Assembly: GCF_017873095.1 (NCBI RefSeq)
Contig: NZ_JAGGJU010000002.1
Coordinates: 124,001 to 188,000, forward strand
Length of the DNA stretch: 64,000 bases
Source of the DNA: Heterorhizobium halophytocola
GTDB lineage: Bacteria; Pseudomonadota; Alphaproteobacteria; Rhizobiales; Rhizobiaceae
Direction: 5' to 3'
Shown here: positions 17,169-26,657 of the stretch, piece by piece
Layout: each line of letters opens with the position of its first letter
How positions within the stretch are numbered: the stretch's first letter is position 1
Notes under the pieces: model-generated
Database searches by the model: none
What the model saw: the letters and a program-made list of their open reading frames with translations, nothing else
Told to the model about the DNA's origin: nothing
Program-made: the position numbers and the translations under genes

Positions 17169-18425
17169 ATGACGAAGACTGCGGTCGTGATTGGTTCTGG
17201 CATTGTCGGTCTCTGTTCGGCACTGCGCCTGGCGCAGGCCGGATGGCGGGTACGGATCGCCGATCCGCGGGCGCCGGGCGAGGGATGCTCGGCCGGCAAT
17301 CCGGGTGGCGTATCGGTATCGTCGATCCTGCCTGCGGCAGCGCCCGGCGTGGTCAAGAAAGTGCCGGGCTGGCTGCTCGACCCCGAGGGGCCGCTTTCCA
17401 TTCGCCCCACCTACCTGCCCCGGCTTGCGCCATGGCTCGTTCGCTTCCTGCGCGCCTCCAGCCCGGATCGTTATCGGCAGGGCATGGAAAATCTCTATGC
17501 GCTGACCCGCACGGCGCAAGGCGCCTGGATCGACCTGCTGGCCTCGATCGGCGAGACGCAGACACTGCGGCGGGACGGGCATCTGATCGTCTACCGCAGC
17601 CGGGAGCAGTTCGACGTGGAGACGGCGAGCTGGCAGCGACGGCAAAAGCTTGGTCTCAACATCGAGGAAATCGATACCGACGATCTCGCCGCCCTCGTGC
17701 CGGCCCTGTCTGCGGAGTATCGCCTGGCCCGCAAGGTGCTGGACAATGGCTGGCTGGTCGATCCCCTGGCGGTCTGCCGCAGTATTGCTGCGCAGCTTGC
17801 GGCCAGGGGCGCGGCTTTCGAAAGACAAGCGGTCCAGGATCTGGCCGTCGATGCATCCGGCAGGCCGCGTCTGACCGTCGGAGGCCGCGAGATTGCGGCC
17901 GACCTCGTGGTTCTGGCGGCCGGCGCCTGGTCGGCTCGCCTTGCCCGCAGGGTCGGCGACAAGGTCGCGCTGCAGCCGGAGCGCGGCTATTCCGTGACCT
18001 GGGACAAGCCGGGCTTTTCCGTGCCGATGCCGGTATTCTCGCCGTCGGAAAAGATCATGGCCGGTCCGACCCGGGGCGGCATCCGCTTTGCCGGCACGGC
18101 GGAATTCACCGGTTTCGACAGCCCCCCCAACTGGAAGCGGGCCGAGGCACTGGAACGGCTCGGCCGGCGCATGTTCCCAGGCCTGACGAAGGAGATCGCC
18201 GGCGAGCGCTGGATCGGGCTGCGTCCAAGCACGCCGGACGGCCTGCCGGTGCTCGGCCCCTCGCGCAGCAGCGACCGCATCATCCACGCCTTCGGCCACG
18301 GCCATGTCGGCGTCACGACGGCAGCCGTGACGGCCGACATCGTGCGTGCACTTGCCGAACGCGCATCCCCCACCATCGATCTGGCGCCTTACGATCCCGG
18401 CCGGTTTTCATCAACGCTCGGCTGA
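17169..18425 (+). CDS. D-amino-acid dehydrogenase-like FAD oxidoreductase (DadA type)
   Basis: A 418-residue DAO-superfamily flavoprotein. It begins at once with the FAD motif VVIGSGIVGLCSALRLAQAG and ends with RPSTPDGLPVLGPS and GHGHVGVTTA, the usual layout of DadA and hydroxyproline-betaine pathway oxidases. Such enzymes oxidise D-amino acids to keto acids and pass electrons to the respiratory chain. Its position by an operator and a transporter suggests it acts late in the pathway, after the racemases have made a D-isomer. Confidence 0.88.
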   Translation: MTKTAVVIGSGIVGLCSALRLAQAGWRVRIADPRAPGEGCSAGNPGGVSVSSILPAAAPGVVKKVPGWLLDPEGPLSIRPTYLPRLAPWLVRFLRASSPDRYRQGMENLYALTRTAQGAWIDLLASIGETQTLRRDGHLIVYRSREQFDVETASWQRRQKLGLNIEEIDTDDLAALVPALSAEYRLARKVLDNGWLVDPLAVCRSIAAQLAARGAAFERQAVQDLAVDASGRPRLTVGGREIAADLVVLAAGAWSARLARRVGDKVALQPERGYSVTWDKPGFSVPMPVFSPSEKIMAGPTRGGIRFAGTAEFTGFDSPPNWKRAEALERLGRRMFPGLTKEIAGERWIGLRPSTPDGLPVLGPSRSSDRIIHAFGHGHVGVTTAAVTADIVRALAERASPTIDLAPYDPGRFSSTLG

Positions 18426-18628
18426 GCGGCAGGCCGAAGTCCGGGTGTGCAGTGCGAACCCGATCCTGCCGCCACGCAACTGCCGCGTCATGAAGGGTGG
18501 CGAGGCTCCCGCGGCGGTCGTCGCCGATCATGCTTGTCCACCAAACGGATTGTTTTTCGCGAAAACTGTTCTAGTTCTATCGAACGCACGTGCCCCGCCT
18601 CAGATCGCCTTTTCCGGGAGGAAACATC

Positions 18629-19939
18629 TTGTCCGAAATGCCAGACACCACCACCACGCCCCACTACACGGCCGAGGAAACCCGCCATCGCATCTTTGCG
18701 ATCATGGCGGCATCATCGGGCAATCTTGTCGAGTGGTTCGATTTTTACGTCTATGCCTTCACGGCGCTCTATTTCAAAAACTCGTTCTTCCCCAACGAGG
18801 ATCCGACGGTGCAGCTTCTGCAGACGGCGGGCGTGTTTGCCGCCGGCTTCCTGATGCGTCCGATCGGCGGCTGGATCTTCGGTCGCGTCGCCGACCGGCT
18901 CGGGCGCAAGACCTCGATGCTGATTTCCGTGGCGATGATGTGCGGCGGTTCTTTGATGATCGCCGTCCTGCCCACCTATGCGCAGATCGGTGCGCTGGCC
19001 CCCTTCCTGCTGCTGGTCGCCCGGCTGATCCAGGGTCTGTCGGTCGGCGGTGAATACGGCACCACCGCCACCTACATGTCCGAGGTGGCGTTGCGCGGCC
19101 GCCGCGGCTTCTTCTCGTCCTTCCAGTATGTGACGCTGATCGGCGGCCAGCTTCTGGCCGTGCTGGTGATCGTCATCATCGAGGCCTTGATGTCCAAGGA
19201 GCAGATCACTGAATGGGGCTGGCGCATCCCCTTCGTCATCGGCGCCATCGCCGCGGTCGTTTCCATCTTCCTGCGCCGGACGCTGACCGAAACCCAGAAG
19301 GCGGAGACCCGCGACAGCAAGAAGGCGGGGTCCCTGTCGGAGCTTTTCCGCCACCATACGCCGGCCTTCCTCACCGTGCTCGGCTATACGGCAGGTGGGT
19401 CGCTGATCTTCTACACCTTCACCACCTACATGCAGAAATACCTGGTCAACACCGTGCACATGCCGGTGAAGACGGCAAGCTACGTGATGACCGTGGCCCT
19501 CTTCCTCTATATGTGCATGCAGCCGTTGTTCGGCGCGCTGTCCGACCGGATCGGCAGGCGCACCAATATGCTGCTGTTCGGCGCGCTCGGCACGCTCTGC
19601 ACGGTGCCGATCCTCACCACGCTGCAGCATGTCACAAGCCCGGCCATGGCCGGCCTGCTGATCGTCGTCGCGCTGGCAATCGTCAGCTTCTACACCTCGA
19701 TCAGCGGCATCGTGAAAGCGGAGATGTTTCCGCCGGAAGTCCGGGCGCTCGGCGTCGGACTTGCCTACGCCGTCGGCAATGCGATCTTCGGCGGTTCGGC
19801 CGAGTTCGTTGCGCTGTCGATGAAGACGGCCGGGCACGAGCAGCTGTTTTACTGGTATGTCACGGTCATGATGATCATCGCCTTCCTCGTCGCGCTCCGC
19901 CTGCCCCGCCAGGCCCGCTATCTGCACCACGACCACTGA
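18629..19939 (+). CDS. MFS transporter of the metabolite:H+ symporter (KgtP/ProP-like) family
   Basis: A 436-residue major-facilitator protein with 12 predicted membrane segments. The family marker loop [10 protein letters not shown] between helices 2 and 3 and [15 protein letters not shown] are typical of MHS-type carboxylate or betaine symporters. I favour the TTG at 18629 because GGGAGGAAA lies 5 bases upstream; an ATG at 18638 would be too far from it. No GntR-type operator lies in the 200 bp before it, so it may or may not belong to the preceding regulon. It ends before a strong hairpin. Confidence 0.88.
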   Translation: MSEMPDTTTTPHYTAEETRHRIFAIMAASSGNLVEWFDFYVYAFTALYFKNSFFPNEDPTVQLLQTAGVFAAGFLMRPIGGWIFGRVADRLGRKTSMLISVAMMCGGSLMIAVLPTYAQIGALAPFLLLVARLIQGLSVGGEYGTTATYMSEVALRGRRGFFSSFQYVTLIGGQLLAVLVIVIIEALMSKEQITEWGWRIPFVIGAIAAVVSIFLRRTLTETQKAETRDSKKAGSLSELFRHHTPAFLTVLGYTAGGSLIFYTFTTYMQKYLVNTVHMPVKTASYVMTVALFLYMCMQPLFGALSDRIGRRTNMLLFGALGTLCTVPILTTLQHVTSPAMAGLLIVVALAIVSFYTSISGIVKAEMFPPEVRALGVGLAYAVGNAIFGGSAEFVALSMKTAGHEQLFYWYVTVMMIIAFLVALRLPRQARYLHHDH

Positions 19940-19972
19940 ACCGGGGGCGCCAGGAAAGGCGCAGACAATTCC

Positions 19973-19999
19973 CGGGCGCGGCATTTTTTGCCGCGCCCG
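19973..19999. terminator. Strong hairpin after the MFS gene
   Basis: A perfect 11-bp stem (CGGGCGCGGCA with TGCCGCGCCCG) around a T5 loop. There is no T-run after it, but the stability suggests a terminator or 3'-end stabiliser. Confidence 0.6.
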
Positions 20000-20004
20000 C
20001 GGCA

Positions 20005-20312
20005 ACATGATGGAACCCCTCTAGACGTCGCTTTCGTCGATCCGAGCCGAACCACAATGCGGAGCGCCGACACTGGCGCAGGCGCTTTTCCATCATCGGG
20101 GCGTAGGCCGAAACGTGGCGGTTGACGGCACCGCGACCGGCCTCGAAGTCTCGTACCCGGGACGTTCCCTCAAGGTCTCGGTCGTGCCCGATATGGACGC
20201 AGCGCCTGGGGATCCGCGCCCCCCAACCTTCCTGCATGTGCAGCACCGACGCGTCGCCGTAGAAACTACGGTCTAGATTTGGACGCGAAACGAATATGCC
20301 GTGTAGCTGCAC
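20005..20312 (-). other. Unassigned 511-bp gap with a possible decayed small gene
   Basis: Between the MFS gene (19939) and the HD-GYP gene (20451) there is no confident gene. On the minus strand an open frame from 20312 has a partly protein-like stretch (DASVLHMQEGWGARIP, then VHIGHDRDLEG), but it continues through the hairpin and into the MFS gene end, so it is at best a frameshifted remnant. I do not recognise the family. The A/T-rich part at 20313-20350 probably holds promoters. Confidence 0.25.
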
Positions 20313-20450
20313 ATTTAATCAATCCTTTAAGTACTAATACTACAGTTCTCGGGTAACCAGCGCCCAGCAAGAACTTTGCCCACCTTGCTGGAGACAAAGA
20401 TCAGGGGCATTGCCAGCGGTTCGGATGACCAGGCGACCTGTAGGTATGCG

Positions 20451-21416
20451 ATGAAGAAGTTAGTTCGCCTTCACCAGCTTCGATTGGGAATGTTTGTCGA
20501 GCGCGTCGAGGGTGGTGAAGGAGCCCACAAGAGCTTTCGCACAAATCTTCTGCTGACAAAGCAGTCCGATCTGCAGCAGATCATGCGCTACAACGCCATC
20601 AGTGCGGTCATTGATGTCAGCAAGAGCGTCAAGGTCCAGGTTGGAAGCCCTGGTGGTCCGGCCACGGACTATCGGCGGGATACCGAGATTGCCCTGGCGG
20701 AGCGGTTTTCGCCACGCGAACTCAGTCTTGCCAAGGAGGTCATCCAGAAGACCGCGCCGCAGGTGAAAGAAATCCTGATGGCGGCGCAGCTGCAGAACAG
20801 CGTCGACATGCACGCCGCCAGCGACACGGTCGCCGACATCATGGCGCAGGGCGAACTGGGCGCGCTTATCGGTCTCTGCAAGATCAAGGAGATCGACGAA
20901 TATACGTTTCTCCACTCCCTCTCCGTCAGTGCGCTGCTGGTATCCTTCGGACGGGCGCTGAAGGTCGACGAGGAGATGGTGCATCTCTTTGGCCTGGGGG
21001 GCCTCGTCCATGATATCGGCAAATCGACGATCCCGGTCGATATCCTGAAGAAGACAGGCTCTCTGACAGCCGATGAATTCCATCTGATCAAGAGCCATCC
21101 CGAACGGGGCTACGCCATCCTGCGGCGCTCGGACGAGACGGTGCCCGAGGTCGTCCTCGACATCTGCCGCTATCACCATGAGAAATACGATGGTTCGGGC
21201 TATCCCCTGCAACTGATGTCGGCGAAGATCCCCTACTGCGCTCGCGTTGCGGCCATCTGCGATGTCTATGATGCGTTGACGACGATCCGGCCCTACAAGA
21301 AGGCCTGGACCCAGGCCGAGGCCGTCGACAGGATGATCGGCTCGCATGGACATTTCGATCCGAAACTGCTGCGGACCTTCGTATCGCGCATGATCCTGAG
21401 CGGAGCGCTCGTCTAG
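20451..21416 (+). CDS. HD-GYP domain cyclic-di-GMP phosphodiesterase
   Basis: A 321-residue signalling enzyme with an N-terminal DUF3391-like domain (about residues 1-130) and a C-terminal HD-GYP domain. The metal pair HD is at 187-188 (LVHDIGKST) and the HHExxDGSGYP block at 242-252, so the core catalytic residues are present. It should hydrolyse cyclic di-GMP in the cytoplasm and so affect motility or biofilm. There is no sensor or receiver domain. ATG 20451 is chosen because it begins the conserved MKKLVRLHQLRLGM region; the ribosome site is weak. It stands alone between hairpins. Confidence 0.92.
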   Translation: MKKLVRLHQLRLGMFVERVEGGEGAHKSFRTNLLLTKQSDLQQIMRYNAISAVIDVSKSVKVQVGSPGGPATDYRRDTEIALAERFSPRELSLAKEVIQKTAPQVKEILMAAQLQNSVDMHAASDTVADIMAQGELGALIGLCKIKEIDEYTFLHSLSVSALLVSFGRALKVDEEMVHLFGLGGLVHDIGKSTIPVDILKKTGSLTADEFHLIKSHPERGYAILRRSDETVPEVVLDICRYHHEKYDGSGYPLQLMSAKIPYCARVAAICDVYDALTTIRPYKKAWTQAEAVDRMIGSHGHFDPKLLRTFVSRMILSGALV

Positions 21417-21451
21417 ACGGGCGCATCCGGGCTGAGGTTCGGGAGGTCTGG

Positions 21452-21476
21452 CGCCTGAGGCGGTGATCCTCAGGCG
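21452..21476. terminator. Hairpin between HD-GYP gene and the small ORF
   Basis: A perfect 9-bp stem, CGCCTGAGG with CCTCAGGCG, and a 7-base loop. It could end transcripts from both sides; it overlaps the stop codon of the 28-residue minus-strand ORF. Confidence 0.55.
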
Positions 21477-21556
21477 GTCAAGGTCACCAGCACCACCATG
21501 GCAACGGATGCGGCGATCAGGAACACGTTCGTCAATTCGTAGAGTCTGGCGTTCAT
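21470..21556 (-). CDS. Possible 28-residue single-span membrane protein
   Basis: An ORF too short for most gene finders: MNARLYELTN followed by a hydrophobic stretch VFLIAASVAMVVLVTL and TA stop. GGGAG lies about 6 bases before the ATG, and the ORF ends within a stem-loop that could be its terminator. The product would be one membrane helix with a short polar N-terminus, like many small bacterial membrane proteins. Neighbours give no hint of function. It could be chance, but the ribosome site, composition and terminator agree. Confidence 0.5.
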   Translation of the reverse strand: MNARLYELTNVFLIAASVAMVVLVTLTA

Positions 21557-22019
21557 AAGGGTCTCCCATCTTCCGGCTTTTTTGCGTGGCGCTCTTTTGC
21601 CGAGCGCTCAGCCCCCTGCGATGAACCGCAGATGGGGTCCGCATTAACGAAGTTGTCGGAAAAGCGTTCCCTCGCTCCACGCGCGAAACGATTTGTGGAG
21701 ACGGTTTAAACCGCCTGGTTGCAGCCTCTGCGCCGCCGAATCTCCTGTTCCAAATCCGGAGATCCACGTGATCCCTTTAAATGTGAGGGTTGTTCATGTT
21801 TATGAATGCGCTAAAATAGCCATGTCGCGAACTTGTCCAGCGGCCAAGCCGGCCGTCCGCGTAGCTTCCCCTACCCCCCAAACGCCGGCTACGCGGACGA
21901 CTGGATCGCATCTGATCCTTATGCTTCAAGCGGGACGGCCGTCCGGAACAAGCGAGGCGGTAGAGCACAGCAGCGGTGTCTTGGCGCAGGTCCCGCAAAC
22001 CACTCCTGCCGATCTTGCC
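21557..22019. other. Intergenic region with a long inverted repeat
   Basis: No supported gene in 463 bp. It contains CGGTTTAAACCG near 21704 and a perfect 12-bp inverted repeat, CGTCCGCGTAGC at 21854-21865 with GCTACGCGGACG at 21888-21899, separated by 22 bases. The repeat could be a terminator-like structure or part of a small RNA. Confidence 0.4.
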
Positions 22020-22895
22020 TCAGTTCGGTCCTGTCCAGGGCGCGACCCAGCTCGAGAACAGTCCCTGCCAGAGATGGAAGCGGGTGTTCGGCGCACCATC
22101 CGCGTGGCCGTGGCCACCGGATTGGAAGACATGCAGTTCGGCTGCGACGCCTGCCGCCTTCAGCGCCTGGAACATCAAAATGCTGTGGTCGGGCGGCGCC
22201 ACCTGGTCGTCGGCGGCATGGGCCAGAAAGGTTGGTGGCGTCTGTGGCGTCACCAGCAGATGCGGCGAGTAGGATTTCGGCAGGTCGGCATCGGTGGTGC
22301 TGCCGCTCAGCATGCGCCTGGTCGCGGTGGTATCGTATGGCGCCAGCAGGCTGATCACCGGAAACAGCAGGACGGCAAAGTCCGGCCGGGCCGACAGGGC
22401 GTCGGCGGCATCATCGGCCCTGTAGGTCTCGCGATCGAAGCAGGTGGCGAGCATGGCTGCCAGATGGCCGCCGGCGGAAAAGCCGATTACGCCGAGCCGC
22501 GCCGGATCGATCGCCCAGTCCGCCGCATGGTGCCGTATCACCCGCATGGCGCGCTGGACGTCCTGCAGCGCCGCCTCCGGCGCCCAGCCGTCGATCGGCA
22601 GGCGGTGATGCAGGAGGATGGCGGTGAGGCCGAGCGACAGCGCAAGATCGGCGGCCGGATCGCCTTCGCGCGCCATCTGGATATGCCGGTAGCCGCCCCC
22701 GCCGAGGATCAGCACGGCGCCGCCGTTCGGCCGGACCGGCCGGCGCACCTCGATCAGCGGCGTTTCGACCCGGCCGATTGCGCCCGCGGGCACGGGCCGA
22801 TCCTCAAGAGCCGCCCCGCGCTTGCCGGGCATCATCGTCCCCGGCCAGAGCGCCAGGCGCATGCCGCTCTCTTCTGTCGTCGGTCTGTCGGTCAT
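22020..22895 (-). CDS. Alpha/beta hydrolase (carboxylesterase/lipase-like)
   Basis: A 291-residue alpha/beta hydrolase resembling acetyl-esterases and xylan-esterase-like proteins. The nucleophile elbow is GFSAGG, the acid is in AADDQVAPP and the His is in SGGHGHAD, so the triad is complete. The oxyanion loop reads GGGGYRHI instead of the more usual HGGG. AGGAGG lies 7 bases before the ATG. It has no signal peptide. It is divergent from the flavin oxidoreductase operon at 23195; the physiological ester is unknown. Confidence 0.85.
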   Translation of the reverse strand: MTDRPTTEESGMRLALWPGTMMPGKRGAALEDRPVPAGAIGRVETPLIEVRRPVRPNGGAVLILGGGGYRHIQMAREGDPAADLALSLGLTAILLHHRLPIDGWAPEAALQDVQRAMRVIRHHAADWAIDPARLGVIGFSAGGHLAAMLATCFDRETYRADDAADALSARPDFAVLLFPVISLLAPYDTTATRRMLSGSTTDADLPKSYSPHLLVTPQTPPTFLAHAADDQVAPPDHSILMFQALKAAGVAAELHVFQSGGHGHADGAPNTRFHLWQGLFSSWVAPWTGPN

Positions 22896-23194
22896 CGGCC
22901 GTCCTCCTTGCCTCCCGCATGCCGCAGGGGCGTTGTCGCGTCAAGGCTTGCAGACGGGACGGCGGAGAGGCGACAGATGCATCGGGAGGGAAGCAGGCTC
23001 GTCTCCCGGCCGCCATCGAGGGACGCGCCCGAACAGTTGCCATGAAGGGCCGCCTTTTCACAGATTTTTAACGATCCGCCGCGTTGTCGATCACAAGGAA
23101 CTGAAATAATCTTCGCGGATAGATTGGGTTAAGTTGCACAGACTTCATCGATTGCGCCGTACCGACTGACCAATGAACGATTGGGAAGACGAAG
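22896..23194. other. Divergent intergenic region before the cytochrome operon
   Basis: About 300 bp between the hydrolase and the flavoprotein genes. No gene was seen. The 23050-23150 part is A/T-richer than its surroundings and is the probable promoter of the long operon. No GntR-type palindrome and no FNR-like box were found here. Confidence 0.4.
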
Positions 23195-24691
23195 ATGCAT
23201 GACGATATGCAATACCGCCAGGAAGACAATGTTGCGCTGATCTTCGACGCGCTGACCTTCCGTCACCTGACGGTGAAGAACCGCCTTTTCCGCTCCAATA
23301 TTTCCGGTCAGTTCGACGACTACAACGGTCACGGCGGCAATGCCCGGCTCAACTTCGAGGAGAAGTTTGCGCGCGGCGGCATCGGCTGCATCATCTCCTC
23401 GTTCACCCCCGTTTCGGTGCGCGGCCGCATCCTGGTGCGCTACGCCATGATCGACGACGACGACAAGATCCCGTTCTGGCGGGCGGTCGGCGAGCGGGTG
23501 CATCCCTATGGCTGCAAATTCATCCTGCAGCTCAGCCATTCCGGCCGCCAGCAGGACATGGGCGGAGCCGAAAACCTCTATAACAAGGGCCTCAGCTCCA
23601 CCAGCAAGAGCGACTATTTTCACGGGCTTCTCGCCCAGAAGATGAGCAAGGCCGAGATCCGCATGGTCGTCGGCCAGTTCGCCGAGGGCGCGCGCCGTGC
23701 CAGGGAGGCCGGTCTCGACGGCGTCGAACTGCACGGCGCCAACGGCTATCTGATCACCCAGTTCCTGTCCTCCGGCATCAACGACCGCGACGACGAATAT
23801 GGCGGCAACTGGCAGGGCCGCGCCCGCTTCGTGCTGGAGATCGTCCGCGCCATCCGTGAAAAGGTCGGCCCCGACTTTCATCTGCAGATGAAGATCAACG
23901 GCGTCGACCACAACAACTGGCTCTATCCGTGGACCGGCAAGGGCAATACGCTCGACGAGACGGTCAAGATCTGCCAGCTGCTGCTCGACGATGGCAAGGG
24001 CGTCGACGCGTTCCATGTTTCCTCCGGCTCGACCTTCCCGCATCCGCGCAATCCCCCCGGCGACATGCCGCTCAACGATCTCCGGCGCTGGTATGACGGC
24101 ATGCTGTCGCAAGGCACCAGGGCACGGTTCAACTACGGCATCTTCAACAATGCGCTCTTGGGCCCCGCCTTCGTCGCCTATTGGCGCTGGCGCCGCGGCA
24201 AGGTGATCGAGGGGATCAATCTCGACTATGCCCGCACCGTCACCGAGGCGGTCAGAAAGATCGACCCGAGCGTCAAGGTTCTCTGTACCGGCGGCTTCCA
24301 GCATGCCGACGTGATTGCAGGCGCAATCCGATCGGGCGCCTGCGACGGGGTGTCGATGGCCCGCCCGCTGCTTGCCAATAACGATCTGCCGCAGATCCTC
24401 GAGACCTTCAACAGTCCGGAACCGAGCCGCGAATGCACCTATTGCAACAAATGCCTGCTGAACGACCTGGAAAACCCGCTCGGCTGCTATGAGGTCAGCC
24501 GCTTTCCCGGTGACAGCTTCGAGGAACGCCATGCGGCGATGATTGCCGAGGTGATGTCGGTCTTCACCCCGCCGACCTATTCGCGGATCGGCAGTTCCAA
24601 GCCCCTGCCCGATCCGCTGGCCCCTGCGCCGACCCTCGCCGGCGAGACGATGCCGCAGGCGGGCGAGCCGTTGCCGGAGGCAGGGGAATGA
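23195..24691 (+). CDS. Old-yellow-enzyme family NADH:flavin oxidoreductase
   Basis: A 498-residue flavoprotein, first gene of a six-gene operon. The FMN barrel spans about residues 15-400 (KNRLFRSNIS, QLSHSGRQ, VELHGANGYL, GVSMARPLL). Four cysteines follow (C414, C417, C420, C431: C-x2-C-x2-C-x10-C), close to but not identical with the 4Fe-4S pattern of the longer family members. The C-terminal NAD-binding domain of those members is absent; instead there is a Pro-rich tail with three AGE-type repeats. It has no signal peptide, so it is cytoplasmic. The stop overlaps the next start by 4 bp. It probably reduces or oxidises a substrate handled together with the cytochromes; the substrate is unknown. 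Confidence 0.88.
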   Translation: MHDDMQYRQEDNVALIFDALTFRHLTVKNRLFRSNISGQFDDYNGHGGNARLNFEEKFARGGIGCIISSFTPVSVRGRILVRYAMIDDDDKIPFWRAVGERVHPYGCKFILQLSHSGRQQDMGGAENLYNKGLSSTSKSDYFHGLLAQKMSKAEIRMVVGQFAEGARRAREAGLDGVELHGANGYLITQFLSSGINDRDDEYGGNWQGRARFVLEIVRAIREKVGPDFHLQMKINGVDHNNWLYPWTGKGNTLDETVKICQLLLDDGKGVDAFHVSSGSTFPHPRNPPGDMPLNDLRRWYDGMLSQGTRARFNYGIFNNALLGPAFVAYWRWRRGKVIEGINLDYARTVTEAVRKIDPSVKVLCTGGFQHADVIAGAIRSGACDGVSMARPLLANNDLPQILETFNSPEPSRECTYCNKCLLNDLENPLGCYEVSRFPGDSFEERHAAMIAEVMSVFTPPTYSRIGSSKPLPDPLAPAPTLAGETMPQAGEPLPEAGE

Positions 24692-26229
24692 GCGAGATCA
24701 ACGATCCCAGAACGCCGGTCGAGCAGGCCCTTTCCCGCAAGCGCTGGATCTGGCGCGTGGTAATCCTCGCGGTGATCGCCGCCATTCTCTACTGGGCCGT
24801 CGCCGTCAACCAGTATGTGGTGGCCTATGACGATCCCGAGCAGCATTTCCTGCATGGCTCGATCGGCAGCGAGACGGCGACCGGCCCACCCTATTGGGTG
24901 TTCAAGGCCCTGCCGGTGATGTACCGCGACCGGCTGGGCCCGACCGGCTGGGGCCATTTCGGTTTTCTCTACGAAAAGCCGGGTGACGACCTGCCGATCG
25001 GCGTCTCGCGCCGCGTCGTCACCGGCGTCGAGCGGGTCTGGCTCAACTGCGCTGCCTGTCATGTCGGCACCTACCGGATGCCCGGCACCGCCACGCGCCA
25101 GCTGATCCCCGGTGCGCCCTCCAACAATCTGCGCCTGCAGGACTTCATCCGGTTCTTCGCCGATCTCGGCACCGATCCCGGCTTCAACGCCGATACGCTG
25201 ATCGCTGCGATCGATAGCCCGGAGGTCGGCGGCGACCTCAATGTCTTCGAGCGGCTGATCTACCGCCACATCGTCTTTCCCCGGCTGAAGCACGCCTTCC
25301 TCGATCTCGGCAAAAGGCTGGCCTTCGTTCAGCGGCAGAAGCCCTGGGGCCCCGGCCGGGTCGACACCTTCAATCCCTACAAGGCGCTGCAATTCAATTT
25401 CCCGATGGATGCCGGGCATATCTCCGATGTCGCGCTCAACGGTTCGTCGGACTATCCGTCGATATGGCAGCAGGCGCCGCGTGACGGCATGAACCTGCAC
25501 TGGGACGGCAATAATGACAGCGTCGCCGAGCGCAACCTGAGTGCCGCGCTTGGCGCCGGCGTCACGCCGGTGACCGTCGACCGTCCGGCCATCGGCCGGA
25601 TCGAGCGCTGGATGTGGACCAGGCCGGCGCCCGCCTATCCGGATTTCGACGGGATCGACGTGGCCAAGGCCGAGCGCGGGCGCGCCCTGTTCGTCGAATA
25701 TTGTGCCGGCTGCCACGGCTACAAGCCGGAGCTCGGCAAGGGCAGCACCTACAGCTATGACCGCGACCGCTTCCCGCGGCTCGGCCACACGGTCGCGCTT
25801 GACCGGATCGGCACGGATCCCGGCCGGTTCGCCTCCTATACGCCGGATTTCGCCGCCGCCCAGAACCTGCTCTATGCCGGCTATCCCTGGCGCTTCCACC
25901 GGTTCCACAAGACCGACGGCTATGCCAACCATCCGCTCGACGGCATATGGGCGCGCTCGCCTTATCTGCATAATGGTTCGGTGCCGACCCTGCGCGACCT
26001 GCTGGAGCCCTTCGGCCGCCGGCCGAAGCTCTGGTACCGGGGCAGCGACGAGCTCGATCTGAGCAAGGTCGGCTATCGCACGGATGCCGCAGCCCCCGGC
26101 GGCGACCTGTTTGCCTATGACACCACCCTTCCCGGCAATTCCAATCGCGGCCACGAGGGGCCGGCCTATGGCACGGATCTCGTCGACACCGACAAGGATG
26201 CGCTTGTCGAATACATGAAGGCGCTGTGA
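24688..26229 (+). CDS. Membrane-anchored di-haem c-type cytochrome (cytochrome 1)
   Basis: A 513-residue protein with one N-terminal membrane anchor (about residues 20-42) and two covalent haem sites, CAACH at 121-125 and CAGCH near 339. The C-terminal part carries SPYLHNGSVPTLRDLL, a segment found in di-haem peroxidase/RoxA-like cytochromes. The haem part should lie in the periplasm. It shares HGSIG near residue 56 and the C-terminal block with the cytochrome at 26654, so the two are paralogues. It overlaps the flavoprotein gene (ATGA) and the next gene (TGATG). A role as electron acceptor, peroxidase or oxygenase cannot be told apart from sequence alone. Confidence 0.85.
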   Translation: MSEINDPRTPVEQALSRKRWIWRVVILAVIAAILYWAVAVNQYVVAYDDPEQHFLHGSIGSETATGPPYWVFKALPVMYRDRLGPTGWGHFGFLYEKPGDDLPIGVSRRVVTGVERVWLNCAACHVGTYRMPGTATRQLIPGAPSNNLRLQDFIRFFADLGTDPGFNADTLIAAIDSPEVGGDLNVFERLIYRHIVFPRLKHAFLDLGKRLAFVQRQKPWGPGRVDTFNPYKALQFNFPMDAGHISDVALNGSSDYPSIWQQAPRDGMNLHWDGNNDSVAERNLSAALGAGVTPVTVDRPAIGRIERWMWTRPAPAYPDFDGIDVAKAERGRALFVEYCAGCHGYKPELGKGSTYSYDRDRFPRLGHTVALDRIGTDPGRFASYTPDFAAAQNLLYAGYPWRFHRFHKTDGYANHPLDGIWARSPYLHNGSVPTLRDLLEPFGRRPKLWYRGSDELDLSKVGYRTDAAAPGGDLFAYDTTLPGNSNRGHEGPAYGTDLVDTDKDALVEYMKAL

Positions 26230-26657
26230 TGAAGACCCGCTCGCTCGCCCGATGGAAATTTCGCTATGCGGTGGTGATGTGGATCGGCATCCTGGCGAAC
26301 TTCGCCTTTGTCCTGCCGCTGTTTTTCTGCCCCGTCTGGTTCCTCGGCCTGTTCGGCGTGATCGTCAACCAGCTGTTCTGGGTGCGGCTTGCCGCCGGCC
26401 TGCTCGGGCTGGTGTCGATCTTCTACATTCCCTCCATCCTCGACGTCGATCGCTACCGGGTGATCGCCTGGATGGCGGTCTTTCCGTCGCGCACGTTCGG
26501 CGCGCTTTACTGCTTCCTGCAGGTCTTCGCCTTCGGCGAGCCGATGGGATATTTCGCCGGCGCCCTGCTCGACGGCACCTTCGGGCTCCTGGCGCTGCTC
26601 TGCCTGTTGAAGATCACCCGCATCGAGCAGCAATTGCGCGAGGGAGCCCACCCGTGA
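26229..26657 (+). CDS. Small integral membrane protein in the cytochrome operon
   Basis: A 142-residue protein with about four hydrophobic helices (WIGILANFAFVLPLFFC, VRLAAGLLGLVSIFYI, VFPSRTFGALYCFLQVFA, GTFGLLALLCLL). No haem, quinone or metal motif is evident. It starts on the TGATG of the previous stop and ends in a GTGA overlap with the next cytochrome, so it is made together with both. It may anchor or assemble the cytochromes. I do not recognise its family. Confidence 0.75.
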   Translation: MKTRSLARWKFRYAVVMWIGILANFAFVLPLFFCPVWFLGLFGVIVNQLFWVRLAAGLLGLVSIFYIPSILDVDRYRVIAWMAVFPSRTFGALYCFLQVFAFGEPMGYFAGALLDGTFGLLALLCLLKITRIEQQLREGAHP

